A stretch of 64,000 nucleotides of DNA from Novosphingobium sp. ST904 (GTDB taxonomy: Bacteria; Pseudomonadota; Alphaproteobacteria; Sphingomonadales; Sphingomonadaceae): contig NZ_LGJH01000166.1 in the NCBI RefSeq assembly GCF_001298105.1, forward strand, positions 304,647-368,646. The letters are read 5' to 3'. Shown piece after piece: positions 36,278-45,852 of the stretch; positions within the stretch are counted from its first letter, which is position 1; the number at the start of each line of letters is the position of its first letter. The position numbers and the translations under genes were made by a program. The notes under the pieces were generated by a model. That model was not told the DNA's origin and did no database searches. It saw only the letters and a list, made by a program, of their open reading frames with translations.

Positions 36278-37060
36278 TTATTCCATGAACCATCCGTGGC
36301 TGGCCACCAGAGACTGCCCGGTAAGCGCATTCGTCTGGAAGCCCGCGAAGAACAGCGCCACTTCGGCGATATCGTCAACGGTGGTGAATTCGCCGTCCAC
36401 GGTCTGTCCAAGCATTACCTTGCTGATCACTTCGTCCTCGGAGATGCCGAGTTCCTTGGCCTGTTCCGGGATCTGCTTGTCCACCAGCGGGGTGCGGACG
36501 AAGCCGGGGCAGATCACGTTCGAGCGGACGCCCTTCCTGCCGCCTTCCTTGGCGATCACGCGGGCAAGGCCGAGCAGTCCGTGCTTGGCGGTGACGTAGG
36601 CGGACTTGAGCGGGCTCGCTTCCTTCGAATGGACCGAGCCCATGAAGATGATCGAGCCGGACTTCTGCGCATACATGTGCGGCAGCACGGCCTTGGAGGT
36701 GAGGAAGGCGCCGTCCAGATGGATGGCCAGCATCTTCTTCCAGTCGGAGAAGGCGAACTGGTCGACAGGATTGACGATCTGGATGCCGGCATTGGAAACG
36801 AGCACGTCCACCGTACCCCAGGCTTCCACCACGGCGGCGACTCCCGCGTTCACCTGATCCTCGCTGGTCACGTCCATGGCGACGGCGAGGGTCTCGGTGC
36901 CGTACCGGGCCTTGATCTCGTCGGCGGCTTTCTGCGCGGCATCGATGTTGAGGTCGGCGATTGCCACTTTGCCGCCTTCGGAGGCGTACTTGTGGGCGAT
37001 GGCGTTGCCGATGCCGCTGGCGGCGCCGGTGACGATGCAGGCCTTGTCCTTCAGTTTCAT
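36278..37060 (-). CDS. bdhA: 3-hydroxybutyrate dehydrogenase (SDR)
   Basis: This 260-residue SDR oxidises (R)-3-hydroxybutyrate to acetoacetate with NAD+, the last step in use of stored polyhydroxybutyrate. It has VTGAASGIGNAIAHKYA, NAGIQIVNPV, the catalytic YVTAK and the substrate-side MGSVHSKEASPLKSAY, and CPGFVRTPLVDKQI, all typical of D-beta-hydroxybutyrate dehydrogenases. It starts inside the stop of the patatin gene (4-base overlap), so they are translationally coupled. The patatin/bdhA pair occurs in many alphaproteobacteria. Confidence 0.92.
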   Translation of the reverse strand: MKLKDKACIVTGAASGIGNAIAHKYASEGGKVAIADLNIDAAQKAADEIKARYGTETLAVAMDVTSEDQVNAGVAAVVEAWGTVDVLVSNAGIQIVNPVDQFAFSDWKKMLAIHLDGAFLTSKAVLPHMYAQKSGSIIFMGSVHSKEASPLKSAYVTAKHGLLGLARVIAKEGGRKGVRSNVICPGFVRTPLVDKQIPEQAKELGISEDEVISKVMLGQTVDGEFTTVDDIAEVALFFAGFQTNALTGQSLVASHGWFME

Positions 37061-38229
37061 TCACCTACTCCTGGTTGTCCGATCCGGTGCGGGGCTTTGT
37101 CCGCAAGGTCGAACGTCATGATTTCGTCAGGCTTGAGATGCCGCCTCGTCCACTCGGGGTGCTCCAGCGAGAATTGGGCGTCGGCCTTTCCGGCTTCCCA
37201 ATGCTCGGTCACGGTCATGCGCGAGAATTCGTAGTCCTTAGCCATCGTCTCGTACCCGCGGGGGCGGTTGATGAGGTGCATCACCGCCACCGCGCCGGCA
37301 GGGCGGCAGCCGAGCAGTCGGTGCAGGTCAGGATCGTCGCGCAGTTCCTCGGGCAGCCTGTGGGCAAGCCGCTGAGCCGCGGCGCGCATTTCCTGGAGTT
37401 GCTTCGAGAGGTCCGTGTTGAGACGCGTGCGGCTGGAAAAGCGGATGTCCTTCTCGCGCTGGGCGATATCGGCCATCGTTCGCGGAACCGACCCGCGCGA
37501 TGGGAAGAGGTCCACCTGGAACACTGTCATCTCGCAGGGGCTGCGATTGTCGAGCACGTACTGCAGCGGCGTGTTGGAGACCAGGCCTCCGTCCCAGTAC
37601 CATTCGCCGTCGATCTCCACCGGCGGAAAGCCGGGCGGCAGTGCGCCACTGGCCATGATATGCTCGGGGCCGATCCTGCGATCGCTGCTATTGTCGAAAT
37701 AGGCGAAGTTGCCGGTCATCATGTTGACCGCACCTACCGAAAAGCGGGTTTCCGCCCGGTTGATCCGTTCGAAATCGACCCGATCAAGCAAGGTCTGGCG
37801 CAGCGGTGCGGTATCGTAGAAGCTGAGGCGGTCCAGTTCTGCGGGCCACTCGGGCAGCGGTGTGGGCAGGCGCGGGGTGAAGAAGCCGGGCACGCCGAAA
37901 GTGGCCGCCCATCCAGCCGAAACCTCGTTGAAGGCGCGGCGGGCGAACCCGTTGCCGATATCCAGCTTGTAGAGCAGCTCGTTGCTCAGCCCTTCCCAGA
38001 ATGTCCGAAGCTGCGGCACGCGGTCTTCCGGTGCGTTGCCGGCGATGATCGCGGCATTGATCGCACCGATGGAGATGCCGGCGACCCAATCCGGCGCATG
38101 GCCTTCGTCGGCAAGAGCCTCGTACACACCGGCCTGGTACGCTCCCAGCGCGCCGCCGCCCTGCAGCACCAGAACCGACTGGTCGCAGCCGAGCTTGTCG
38201 TTGAAATCGGTATTTCTGCGGGCGTTCAT
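37057..38229 (-). CDS. patatin-like phospholipase with DUF3734 tail
   Basis: A 390-residue lipid acyl hydrolase with the patatin Ser-Asp dyad. The oxyanion hole is LQGGGALGAYQAGVYEAL, the nucleophile elbow is GISIGAIN (Ser about residue 49) and the catalytic Asp is in YWDGGLVSNTP near residue 205. The C-terminal third (MADIAQREKDIRFSSRTRLN, INRPRGYETMAKDYEFS) is the DUF3734 extension. It is coupled to bdhA, suggesting a role in turnover of a stored polyester or of fatty acids; this is inference. The ATG at 38229 has AGGAC before it; an upstream ATG at 38247 is possible. Confidence 0.9.
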   Translation of the reverse strand: MNARRNTDFNDKLGCDQSVLVLQGGGALGAYQAGVYEALADEGHAPDWVAGISIGAINAAIIAGNAPEDRVPQLRTFWEGLSNELLYKLDIGNGFARRAFNEVSAGWAATFGVPGFFTPRLPTPLPEWPAELDRLSFYDTAPLRQTLLDRVDFERINRAETRFSVGAVNMMTGNFAYFDNSSDRRIGPEHIMASGALPPGFPPVEIDGEWYWDGGLVSNTPLQYVLDNRSPCEMTVFQVDLFPSRGSVPRTMADIAQREKDIRFSSRTRLNTDLSKQLQEMRAAAQRLAHRLPEELRDDPDLHRLLGCRPAGAVAVMHLINRPRGYETMAKDYEFSRMTVTEHWEAGKADAQFSLEHPEWTRRHLKPDEIMTFDLADKAPHRIGQPGVGE

Positions 38230-38316
38230 GGGCAGGGTCCTGCGCATGGGGATGTTGCACCGCAACAGTTGGGGCCAGGCGCGCCGCGTTTCAAGCGCCG
38301 GATGCCGTGATATCGA

Positions 38317-38862
38317 TCAGCCGAACAGCCAGTGTCCCAGCAGGCGGTCGAACGGAAAGGTGAAGAAGCCCGCGATCAACAGGGCGCCGGTAATGAGGCC
38401 GCGCACGGTGCGGCGGTGCCGGGTGACATTATGGCGACGCGCGGCGAGGACCAGCACCGGGACCATGATGAGCGTGAACACCGAAAGGATATGGATCAGG
38501 CTGAAGTGGCCGGGCTTGCCGACATGCACGAAAAAGCTGTCGAGCGCGGTCAGCATCATGGCGGCGGACCAGATATAGCCGATCACGCGGTGCCGCCCGT
38601 CGCCGCGCCGCCGCCAGAGCAGCACGGGCGTCAGCACCAGCGCAACGAGGATCGTGGCGAGATGTATCCAGATGACCGCCGGAATGAGCGGCCACTGCGG
38701 CATCCCGCGCAGGATCGCCACGCAGATGAAGCCGAGCATGACCAGCGCCAGAGCGCCCAGCGCCCGTTCCAGCCGGTCGGGGCCGCGCAGGTCCTGCACG
38801 CTCACGCCCTTTACCTTTTGCCTATCCACTTCCTGAACTACCCCTGCCGTCGCTTCGTTCAT
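38317..38862 (-). CDS. DUF2306-like membrane protein
   Basis: A 181-residue integral membrane protein with about four helices after a 35-residue charged N-terminus (GALALVMLGFICVAILRGM, WIHLATILVALVLTPVLLW, YIWSAAMMLTALDSFFVHVG, SLIHILSVFTLIMVPVLVLAA). Conserved His residues in and next to helices (IHLATI, HVGKPGH, IHILSV) suggest heme or quinone contact, as proposed for DUF2306 proteins, but no activity is known. It lies 22 bases after midA and 87 bases before the patatin gene, probably in one transcript with lgt and midA. Confidence 0.75.
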   Translation of the reverse strand: MNEATAGVVQEVDRQKVKGVSVQDLRGPDRLERALGALALVMLGFICVAILRGMPQWPLIPAVIWIHLATILVALVLTPVLLWRRRGDGRHRVIGYIWSAAMMLTALDSFFVHVGKPGHFSLIHILSVFTLIMVPVLVLAARRHNVTRHRRTVRGLITGALLIAGFFTFPFDRLLGHWLFG

Positions 38863-38884
38863 GCTCGTCCCCTGTCCGGTCCGG

Positions 38885-39940
38885 TCAGAACCCTGCGCCT
38901 TGCGGCCAGTCCGGCCCGGTCACGCCCATGACCTTGAACAGGGTTCCCATCTCGTCATCCCTGATAAGCCGATCCGTGGCCCGCCGGATAGTCTCTGCGT
39001 GTTGCGGTGCAGCGGATGACAGGTTGGCGGCGCGCGTCTCGATCCCCAGCGCGCGCAGGAAATCGCCCTGCGTCACCGTTCCGAGCCAGGCCGCACCTTC
39101 ATTTCGGGCAATGTCGGCAAGGATCGTGAAATCGACGAGGCAGGTAAGGTCGGCCTCGCCGGGCATGGCGAAGGGATCGACCTTGGTATGCGCGTGGAGC
39201 GCCTGAAGCGTGGAGCCGGTGCGGGGCTCGGCATAGCCATAATCTATCAGCAGGGCGGCTCCGCCCTGCGCGGCCATGCGCGTGGCAATCTCGTGCATGA
39301 CGGCGGCCGCGCCCGGGCAAGTCTCGATCAGGGTGCCTTCGTCCGCCGGTTTTAGCGCGTCCGGCACGGCAGCGTCCATCGGCTTGTCCCCGGCGACGGG
39401 ACGGAAGCGATCTTCCCCCCAGTCGACCATGCGTTCGCGCCAGCCTTCTGCCGTTTTCACCAGTTGTCGAACCGGCAGCGCGTCGAGGAATTCGTTTCCT
39501 ACCAGCAGCAGCGGCGCATCGGTGGGCACGCTGGCGAGGTCGTGATGCCACTGCGCATCCGGCACGGCCTCGGCCTGAAGCGCTTTCAGGGCGTTCGAGC
39601 TTTCGACGAAGTGGACCTGCGGTTCCAGGCCGACCCGTTTCATCGTGCGCAGCGCGTCGCGCGCCAGGGTGCCGCGCCCGGGGCCGAGTTCCACGTAGTG
39701 GACGGGAACCGGGCTGCCCGCGCGCATCCAGATGTCCGCCAGCCACAGTCCGATCAGTTCGCCGAACATCTGGCTGATCTCGGGCGCGGTGATGAAGTCG
39801 CCCGCGCTGCCGAGAGGATCCTTGTCGGCATAGTAGCGGGCGTTCGATTCGCCCATGTAGTGCAGCAGCGAGATCGGCCCGTAGCTGCCGATCAGCCGCC
39901 GGAAGATCGCGGTGAGCGGCTCGGCATTCGCTTTGGTCAT
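38885..39940 (-). CDS. MidA/NDUFAF7 family SAM-dependent methyltransferase
   Basis: A 351-residue class I methyltransferase of the family whose mitochondrial member NDUFAF7 methylates an arginine of the NDUFS2 subunit during complex I assembly. The family start is GPISLLHYMGESNARYYADKDPLGSAGDFITAPEISQMFGEL, seen here from residue 21 on in full; the SAM site is VELGPGRGTLARDALR, and ETCPGAA and LLIDYGY follow. In bacteria it probably also acts on NADH dehydrogenase. It is located between lgt and the DUF2306 gene, with 25 bases to lgt. Confidence 0.9.
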   Translation of the reverse strand: MTKANAEPLTAIFRRLIGSYGPISLLHYMGESNARYYADKDPLGSAGDFITAPEISQMFGELIGLWLADIWMRAGSPVPVHYVELGPGRGTLARDALRTMKRVGLEPQVHFVESSNALKALQAEAVPDAQWHHDLASVPTDAPLLLVGNEFLDALPVRQLVKTAEGWRERMVDWGEDRFRPVAGDKPMDAAVPDALKPADEGTLIETCPGAAAVMHEIATRMAAQGGAALLIDYGYAEPRTGSTLQALHAHTKVDPFAMPGEADLTCLVDFTILADIARNEGAAWLGTVTQGDFLRALGIETRAANLSSAAPQHAETIRRATDRLIRDDEMGTLFKVMGVTGPDWPQGAGF

Positions 39941-39965
39941 CGTCGGGCGGCCTGGCCGGCGGGGA

Positions 39966-40865
39966 TCAGGCGGTGACCGGGCGAACTGCCGCCAGCGCCG
40001 GCTTGGTCAGTGCGCGGGCGACCAGCGCGAGGCCCAGCAGGATCAACGGGATCGTCAGCCACTGGCCCATCGACAGGCCGGTTCGGGTGGTGAAGTCCTG
40101 GAGTTGGGCGTCGGGCTGGCGGAAGAATTCCACGGTGAAGCGCGCACAGGCGATGCCGGTGGTGAAGACGCCGACCAGCAGGCCTGGACGGAACCGCGCG
40201 CGGGTCTTCCAGAACAGCGTGAGCATGATGACGATCATCAGCAGGCCCTCGAGCCCGGCTTCATAAAGCTGGCTGGGGTGGCGCGGCAGCGGCCCGGCGT
40301 CGGGGAAGACCATGGCCCAGGGCAGGTTGGGATCGGTGACGACGCGGCCCCAGAGTTCGCCGTTCACGAAATTCGCGAGGCGGCCGAACATCATGCCGAA
40401 GGGCACGCAGACCGAAATGTAGTCTGCCACCCGCAGGAAATCGAGCTGGCCGCGCCAGGAAACCCACGCCATGGCCAGCAGCACGCCGATCAGTCCGCCA
40501 TGGAAGCTCATGCCGCCGTGCCAGAGCGAGACCAGCGCGCCCGGGTCCGACCAGAGGCTGGGAATGCCGGTGTCGCCGCCCGTATAGAACGTGGCGTAGC
40601 CGAGGCGCCCGCCCAGGATGATGCCGATCGTGCAGTAGAAGAACAGGTCGTCGGCATGGCGCTGCGCGAGCGGCGCGCCGGGCGCCTTGATCATCCGCGA
40701 CAGGTGCCAGTACCCGAGCATGATGCCCGCCAGATAGGCTAGCGAGTACCAGCGCAGTTCGAAGCTGCCGATCCGGAAAAGATAGTTCTTGAGGCCCAGG
40801 TTGACCCAATAGATCGGCTGGTGCGCTTCTGCGGCGGCGGTTGCGGCAAGTGCTGTCAGGGACAA
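39966..40865 (-). CDS. lgt: prolipoprotein diacylglyceryl transferase
   Basis: Lgt moves a diacylglyceryl group from phosphatidylglycerol to the lipobox cysteine of prolipoproteins, the first step in lipoprotein maturation, in the inner membrane. The seven-helix protein carries RWYSLAYLAGIMLGYW, WHGGMSFHGGLIG, the signature MMFGRLANFVNGELWG, and HPSQLYEAGLEG. I chose the TTG at 40865 because GAGG lies 8 bases before it and the protein then starts close to the first conserved residues; an ATG 25 codons upstream (40940) has no ribosome site. Several lipoproteins in this window would be its substrates. Confidence 0.93.
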   Translation of the reverse strand: MSLTALAATAAAEAHQPIYWVNLGLKNYLFRIGSFELRWYSLAYLAGIMLGYWHLSRMIKAPGAPLAQRHADDLFFYCTIGIILGGRLGYATFYTGGDTGIPSLWSDPGALVSLWHGGMSFHGGLIGVLLAMAWVSWRGQLDFLRVADYISVCVPFGMMFGRLANFVNGELWGRVVTDPNLPWAMVFPDAGPLPRHPSQLYEAGLEGLLMIVIMLTLFWKTRARFRPGLLVGVFTTGIACARFTVEFFRQPDAQLQDFTTRTGLSMGQWLTIPLILLGLALVARALTKPALAAVRPVTA

Positions 40866-41050
40866 GTGCTCGACCTCGTATCTCGTCTTGCCATCGGGCC
40901 GGAGCGGCGCCGACGGTGCGTTGCCGGGGCCTTCTGGCATAGCCGGGGGGGCGATGGTAGGCCGGATTTCGGCCCTCCACCCAAAATCGGCAGGCCGAGC
41001 GTGCGGATGCTGTTCCCCTCAAGCTCTTGAATGTCTAGATATCACCCGAC

Positions 41051-43801
41051 ATGAGCGTGATCCGCATCCCTTCGCCCCGTTCCGTGATCGACCGCCGCGC
41101 GCTGGTCGAGGCCATAGAAGCCGTTGTTGCCGAAGTCGGTGCCGCCAAGGGGCGCAAGCAGGTGGTCGAACTCCTGCGCGAGGCGCTGGAGAACGGCCGG
41201 GCCGAGATTGCACGACGTCTCGTGGAAAAGCCGTCCGCCGGGCACGAAGTTGCCGAGGCGCAGGCCTATCTGGTCGACCAGCTCCTGAGAGTGATTCACG
41301 ATCACGTTTCCACTCACGTCTACCCGGCGATGAACCGCTCCAAGGGCGAGCGTCTTTCGATCATTGCCGTGGGTGGTTACGGACGCGGCGAGATGGCCCC
41401 GCATTCCGACGTGGACCTCGCCTTCCTCACCCCGATCAAGCAGACCGCCTGGTGCGAGCAGGTCATCGAGGCGATGCTCTATTTCCTTTGGGATCTCAGT
41501 CTCAAGATCGGCCATTCTAGCCGCTCGGTGGACGACATGGTCCGCATGAGCCGGTCGGACCTCACCATCCGCACGGCCATGCTGGAGGGGCGCTATGTCT
41601 GGGGCGACCAGGAACTCTACGAGGAAGTGCGCGCGCGCTTCTGGAAGGATGTCGTCGCCGGGACCGAGCGCCAGTTCGTGGTCGAGAAACTGGCCGAGCG
41701 CGAGGAACGTCACAAGCGGATGGGCGACAGCCGCTACGTGGTCGAACCCAATGTGAAAGAGGGCAAGGGCGGCCTGCGCGACCTGCACACGCTCTACTGG
41801 ATCGGCAAGTATATCCACAAGGTGCGCGATCCCAGCGAACTCGTCGACGTGGGCCTGCTTACGCACAAGGAATATCGCGCCTTCCGACGGGCCGAGAATT
41901 TCTTCTGGGCAGTGCGCTGCCACCTCCACACGATCACCCGCCGGGCCGAGGACCGTCTGACTTTCGATCTCCAGCGCGAGGTGGCGGCGCGGATGAACTA
42001 TTCCGACCGACCGGGGAAAAGCGCGGTCGAGCGGTTCATGCAGATGTTCTTCCTTCAGGCGAAAGTGGTGGGAACGCTTACCGGCGTCTTCCTTGCCCAG
42101 CTTGATGACCAGTTCGCCAAGCGCCAGCCGCGTGGTCTGCTCGCGGGGTTCCGGGCACGCCCTCGCACGGTAAAGGGCTACAAGGTCTTTGGCGGCCGCA
42201 TCATGGTCCCCGGAGAGAACTGGTTCGAGACCGATCCGGTGCGCCTGATCGAGATTTTCGTCATCGCGGACCGCGAGGGGCTGGAGATCCATCCCGAAAC
42301 CATGCGCCTCGTCTCGCGCGATGCGGCGCTGATCCGTGACGACGTGCGCCGCGATCCGCGCGCCAACGAACTGTTCATGGAGCTGCTCACCAGCCGCAAC
42401 AACCCGGAAGTCGCGCTGCGCTCTTTCAACGAGGCTGGCGTGTTCGGGCGGTTCGTCACCGAGTTCGGCCGCGTCAACGCGCAGATGCAGTTCGACATGT
42501 ACCACCACTACACGGTGGACGAGCATACGATCCGTGCGATCGGCCTGCTATCGCGCATCGAGAAGGGGGAACTGAAGCAGGACCACCCCCTTGCTCACGA
42601 GATCATCCACAAGGTCCGTTCGCGCCGGGCGCTCTACGCGGCGGTGCTCATGCACGATATCGCCAAGGGCCGCGGCGGCGACCATTCCGAGCTCGGCGCC
42701 GAGATCGCGTTGAAGCTCTGCCCTCGCTTCGGTCTCGACGAGGAGGAGACCGAGCTGGTTTCGTGGCTCGTGTTGCAGCATCTCGTGCTGTCCGCCACCG
42801 CCTTCAAGCGCGATTTGTCCGACACCAAGACGATCACCGACTTTGTCGAGCTGGTGCAATCGGTGGATCGCCTGCGCCAGCTGACCCTGCTCACCATCGT
42901 CGATATCCGCGCGGTGGGGCCGGGAACGTGGAATTCGTGGAAGCGCCAGCTTATCAGCGAGCTTTACGGTGCCGCCGAGGAAAGGCTGCGGCTCGGCCAT
43001 GTCGAGTTCGGGCGCGAGAAGCGTGTGGCGGCGAAGAAGGCCATCGTCGCTGCCGGTGTCCCCCGGAACGAGCTGCTGGTGCAGGAACTGGGCAGCCAGT
43101 TTGCCGATGCCTACTGGATCGCCGAGCCGGAAGACGTCATCGCCAAGAACCTTGCGCAGTTCCATGCCTCGAAGGACGAGCCGCTCTCGATCGTGACCGA
43201 GTATTACCCGGCGCGCGGGGCCACTCTCGTGACCGTGATCGCCTCGGACCATCCGGGCCTGTTCTACCGCATTGCCGGCGGCATTCATCTGGCTGGCGGC
43301 AATATCATCGACGCACGCATTCACACGACCCGCACGGGCCGCGCGGTGGACAACTTCCTCGTGCAGGACCCGCTGGGCCGGCCCTTCATGGAAGAGACCC
43401 AGCTGGCCCGCCTGCGATCCTCGATCGAGAACGCGCTGGCTAACCGCATCAAGATCCTGCCGCAACTCGTTGCCCGGCCTGATGCCAGGCCGCGGGCCGA
43501 CGCTTTCGAGGTGCGGCCGCGCGTGCTGGTGGACAACAAGGCATCCAACCGCCTCACCGTGGTCGAGGTCAACGCCCGTGACCGTCCGGCGCTGCTCAAC
43601 CGGCTGGCGCATGCGTTGTTCGAATCGAAGCTCATGGTCCACTCCGCCCATATCGCCACTTATGGGGAGCGTGCGGCAGACACGTTCTACGTTACCGACC
43701 TGCTGGGCGAGAAGCTGACGTCGTCCTCCCGCATCAGGGCGCTCGAACGCCGCCTGCTGGAAGCGGCCAGCGAAGGCAGCCTGACCGAAGTGGCGGCCTG
43801 A
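41051..43801 (+). CDS. glnD: [Protein-PII] uridylyltransferase / uridylyl-removing enzyme GlnD
   Basis: GlnD senses glutamine and modifies or demodifies PII proteins, thereby tuning nitrogen assimilation. The 916-residue protein shows the nucleotidyltransferase domain (VGGYGRGEMAPHSDVDLAFL, about residue 115), the HD hydrolase domain (YAAVLMHDIAKGRGGDHSELGA, about residue 530) and two C-terminal ACT domains (starting TLVTVIASDHPGLFYRIAGGI and LTVVEVNARDRPALLNRLAHAL). The start MSVIRIPSPRSV is the first ATG of the frame. It is a single gene with a strong terminator after it. Confidence 0.97.
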   Translation: MSVIRIPSPRSVIDRRALVEAIEAVVAEVGAAKGRKQVVELLREALENGRAEIARRLVEKPSAGHEVAEAQAYLVDQLLRVIHDHVSTHVYPAMNRSKGERLSIIAVGGYGRGEMAPHSDVDLAFLTPIKQTAWCEQVIEAMLYFLWDLSLKIGHSSRSVDDMVRMSRSDLTIRTAMLEGRYVWGDQELYEEVRARFWKDVVAGTERQFVVEKLAEREERHKRMGDSRYVVEPNVKEGKGGLRDLHTLYWIGKYIHKVRDPSELVDVGLLTHKEYRAFRRAENFFWAVRCHLHTITRRAEDRLTFDLQREVAARMNYSDRPGKSAVERFMQMFFLQAKVVGTLTGVFLAQLDDQFAKRQPRGLLAGFRARPRTVKGYKVFGGRIMVPGENWFETDPVRLIEIFVIADREGLEIHPETMRLVSRDAALIRDDVRRDPRANELFMELLTSRNNPEVALRSFNEAGVFGRFVTEFGRVNAQMQFDMYHHYTVDEHTIRAIGLLSRIEKGELKQDHPLAHEIIHKVRSRRALYAAVLMHDIAKGRGGDHSELGAEIALKLCPRFGLDEEETELVSWLVLQHLVLSATAFKRDLSDTKTITDFVELVQSVDRLRQLTLLTIVDIRAVGPGTWNSWKRQLISELYGAAEERLRLGHVEFGREKRVAAKKAIVAAGVPRNELLVQELGSQFADAYWIAEPEDVIAKNLAQFHASKDEPLSIVTEYYPARGATLVTVIASDHPGLFYRIAGGIHLAGGNIIDARIHTTRTGRAVDNFLVQDPLGRPFMEETQLARLRSSIENALANRIKILPQLVARPDARPRADAFEVRPRVLVDNKASNRLTVVEVNARDRPALLNRLAHALFESKLMVHSAHIATYGERAADTFYVTDLLGEKLTSSSRIRALERRLLEAASEGSLTEVAA

Positions 43802-43814
43802 AGCCGGCGCCACG

Positions 43815-43850
43815 AAAAAAGGCCCCGAAGCGTCTGCTTCGGGGCTTTTT
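43815..43850. terminator. bidirectional terminator between glnD and the 5'-nucleotidase gene
   Basis: GGCCCCGAAGC, loop GTCT, GCTTCGGGGC followed by TTTTT; on the other strand the same hairpin ends in TTTTTT. It serves two convergent genes. Confidence 0.9.
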
Positions 43851-43854
43851 GCGA

Positions 43855-45627
43855 TCACTTCGTCTCGGAAGTCCGGTCTTCTTCCGGCACCTTTCGCATC
43901 GGCACTGCCGAGAGCCAGTCTTCCATCGCCTCGATATCGATGCCGCCCCGCGTGCGGTCCGTTCCACCGATGAAGCCGCTGAAGCCGTCGCCGCCTTCGG
44001 CCAGGAAGTTGACCACGCTTACCCGGTAGCTCTTCGCCGGATCGAGCGGCTTGCCGTTCAGCGTGATTGCCGTGATCCGCGAGCCTGAGGGGCGGCGCAT
44101 GTCGAAGGCGATCCGCATGCCGGCGCTGGGCGTAAGCATCTGCTTGTCGCCGGTATCGTCGAGCCCCTGTTCAAGCGTCGCGCGGATGGCCGCGCCGGTC
44201 AGCGACATGGTGACGAGTTCGTTGTTGAACGGCTCCACCGCATAGATCTGGCCGAAGGTCACGGTGCCGTCTGCTGCCGGGATCAGGGAGGTGCGGATGC
44301 CGAAGGGATTGGTGAAGGCGATCTGCGCGCCGGCCTTGAGGGTCGCGGCGAGCTGCGAATCGGCGATCAGGTTGCCGAGAGAGCCGCCTTGCGCGGTGCC
44401 GTTTCCTTCTTCCTTGCCAAGCGGGCCGGACAGATGACCCACCGGCCGGGCGACGAGGTGCAGCGAGGCATCCTTGTAGCGCTGGATGAACGCCGCAACG
44501 TCGGCTCGGGGCTGGAATTGCGGGAAGGCCGCGCTGTTGGCAACCTCGCCCTTGGCGGACTTGTAGGCGGCGGACTGCACGATCAGGTTGTGCGCCCGCT
44601 TGTCGATCAACTTGTGCGTCACCGGGTCGAACTTCAGCGTGATGTCGGTCACCAGCTTGCCGTAGACGCCCGCGCTGGTCAGCAGGATCGGCCCGGCCCG
44701 GGTGTTCGCGGTGTAGTCGCAGACATAGGCCCAGTGGGTATGCCCCGAAACCACGAGATCGACGCCGGGGTTCAGGTGATCGAGGATGGGTTCGATCTCG
44801 CCGGTCATCTGGTTGCAGCCGTTGGGATCGGGCGTACCGGTGGTGCGTCCGCCCTGATGGATCAGCACGACCACGGCATCCGCGCCCTGCGCCTTCAGCG
44901 CCCCGGCGGCGCGGTTGATCGTCTCCGCCTCGTCCGCGAACTTCAGCCCTTCCACCCGGTCGGGCGCGACGAGCGTGGGCACCGTCTTGAGCGAAAGGCC
45001 CACGAAGCCGACGGTGATCCTGTCCTTGCCTTCGCCGAAGGTCTTGATGCCGGTGGCGGGGAACAGCGGCGAGCCGTCAGTCAGGGTCGTGCTGGCGGCG
45101 AGGTACTTGTAGCTGGCGCCCTTGAAGGCTTCGAGCTGGCAGGGCTGGACCCGCGTGTTCTTCTCGCAGCCGCCGTTCTGGAGGCGCCGCAGTTCCTTCC
45201 AGCCCCGGTCGAATTCGTGATTGCCCACCGCGTTGAATTCCACGCCGACGCGGTTCATCACGCCCACCGCAGGCTCGTCGAGATAGAGCGAGGAGGCGAG
45301 CTGCGAGGCGCTGGTCAGATCGCCCGCCGCCACGACGACGTTGTTGGCATGCCTTGCCTTCAGCGAATCCACCGCAGATGCGAGCCAGGCTCCGCCGCCC
45401 GCCGGCACCGAGACTTCGTTGCCCTGTCCGTCCGGCGCATCGACCGATTGGTTCGGCGGCTCCAGCGCGCCGTGGAAGTCGTTGATGGCGATCACGCCGA
45501 CCTCGATCGGGGCCGCGGCTTGTTGCTGGGTGGGGCCGGATACGGGCGTCGTCGCGCAACCGGCAAGCAGCGCGGCCATGAGCGAGGCGGAAAGGAGCGG
45601 GAGATGACGGGGGAGGGAGAGAGTCAT
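43855..45627 (-). CDS. bifunctional UDP-sugar hydrolase / 5'-nucleotidase, lipoprotein
   Basis: A 590-residue periplasmic metallophosphoesterase of the UshA/5'-nucleotidase family. The signal peptide ends in the lipobox LLAGC, so it is likely to be anchored to a membrane. The two-metal centre is visible in AINDFHGALEPP, AAGDLTSAS, VGNHEFDRGW and VVSGHTHWAYV; the C-terminal substrate domain has IAFTNPFGIRTSL, TFGQIYAVEPFNN and NFLAEGGDGFSGF. It dephosphorylates nucleotides to feed nucleoside uptake. It is a single gene that ends at the shared terminator with glnD. Confidence 0.93.
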   Translation of the reverse strand: MTLSLPRHLPLLSASLMAALLAGCATTPVSGPTQQQAAAPIEVGVIAINDFHGALEPPNQSVDAPDGQGNEVSVPAGGGAWLASAVDSLKARHANNVVVAAGDLTSASQLASSLYLDEPAVGVMNRVGVEFNAVGNHEFDRGWKELRRLQNGGCEKNTRVQPCQLEAFKGASYKYLAASTTLTDGSPLFPATGIKTFGEGKDRITVGFVGLSLKTVPTLVAPDRVEGLKFADEAETINRAAGALKAQGADAVVVLIHQGGRTTGTPDPNGCNQMTGEIEPILDHLNPGVDLVVSGHTHWAYVCDYTANTRAGPILLTSAGVYGKLVTDITLKFDPVTHKLIDKRAHNLIVQSAAYKSAKGEVANSAAFPQFQPRADVAAFIQRYKDASLHLVARPVGHLSGPLGKEEGNGTAQGGSLGNLIADSQLAATLKAGAQIAFTNPFGIRTSLIPAADGTVTFGQIYAVEPFNNELVTMSLTGAAIRATLEQGLDDTGDKQMLTPSAGMRIAFDMRRPSGSRITAITLNGKPLDPAKSYRVSVVNFLAEGGDGFSGFIGGTDRTRGGIDIEAMEDWLSAVPMRKVPEEDRTSETK

Positions 45628-45852
45628 GCCCCTGCTCCTATCGGATCATTGCGCGGCGCGGCAACGATTTTTCGCGCCATTTTGCACCTCGCCAGGCACC
45701 CTGCTTGACACGGTTTACACAGTCCAGGGGACGAAAAAGCGGCTCCCTTGCCGCAGACCCGCCGCCGGGTCGGCCGAAGTGGAAGGAGGGGGTCTGCGTG
45801 AGCCATGCCGGTCAGGATATTGCGCGGCGGCAACTGTAGGAAAGCGGAACGT

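Noticed and set aside
45703..45725. TTGACA-like hexamer in the gap upstream of the 5'-nucleotidase gene
   Set aside because: It points to the plus strand, where no gene follows, and no -10 box occurs at a suitable distance.
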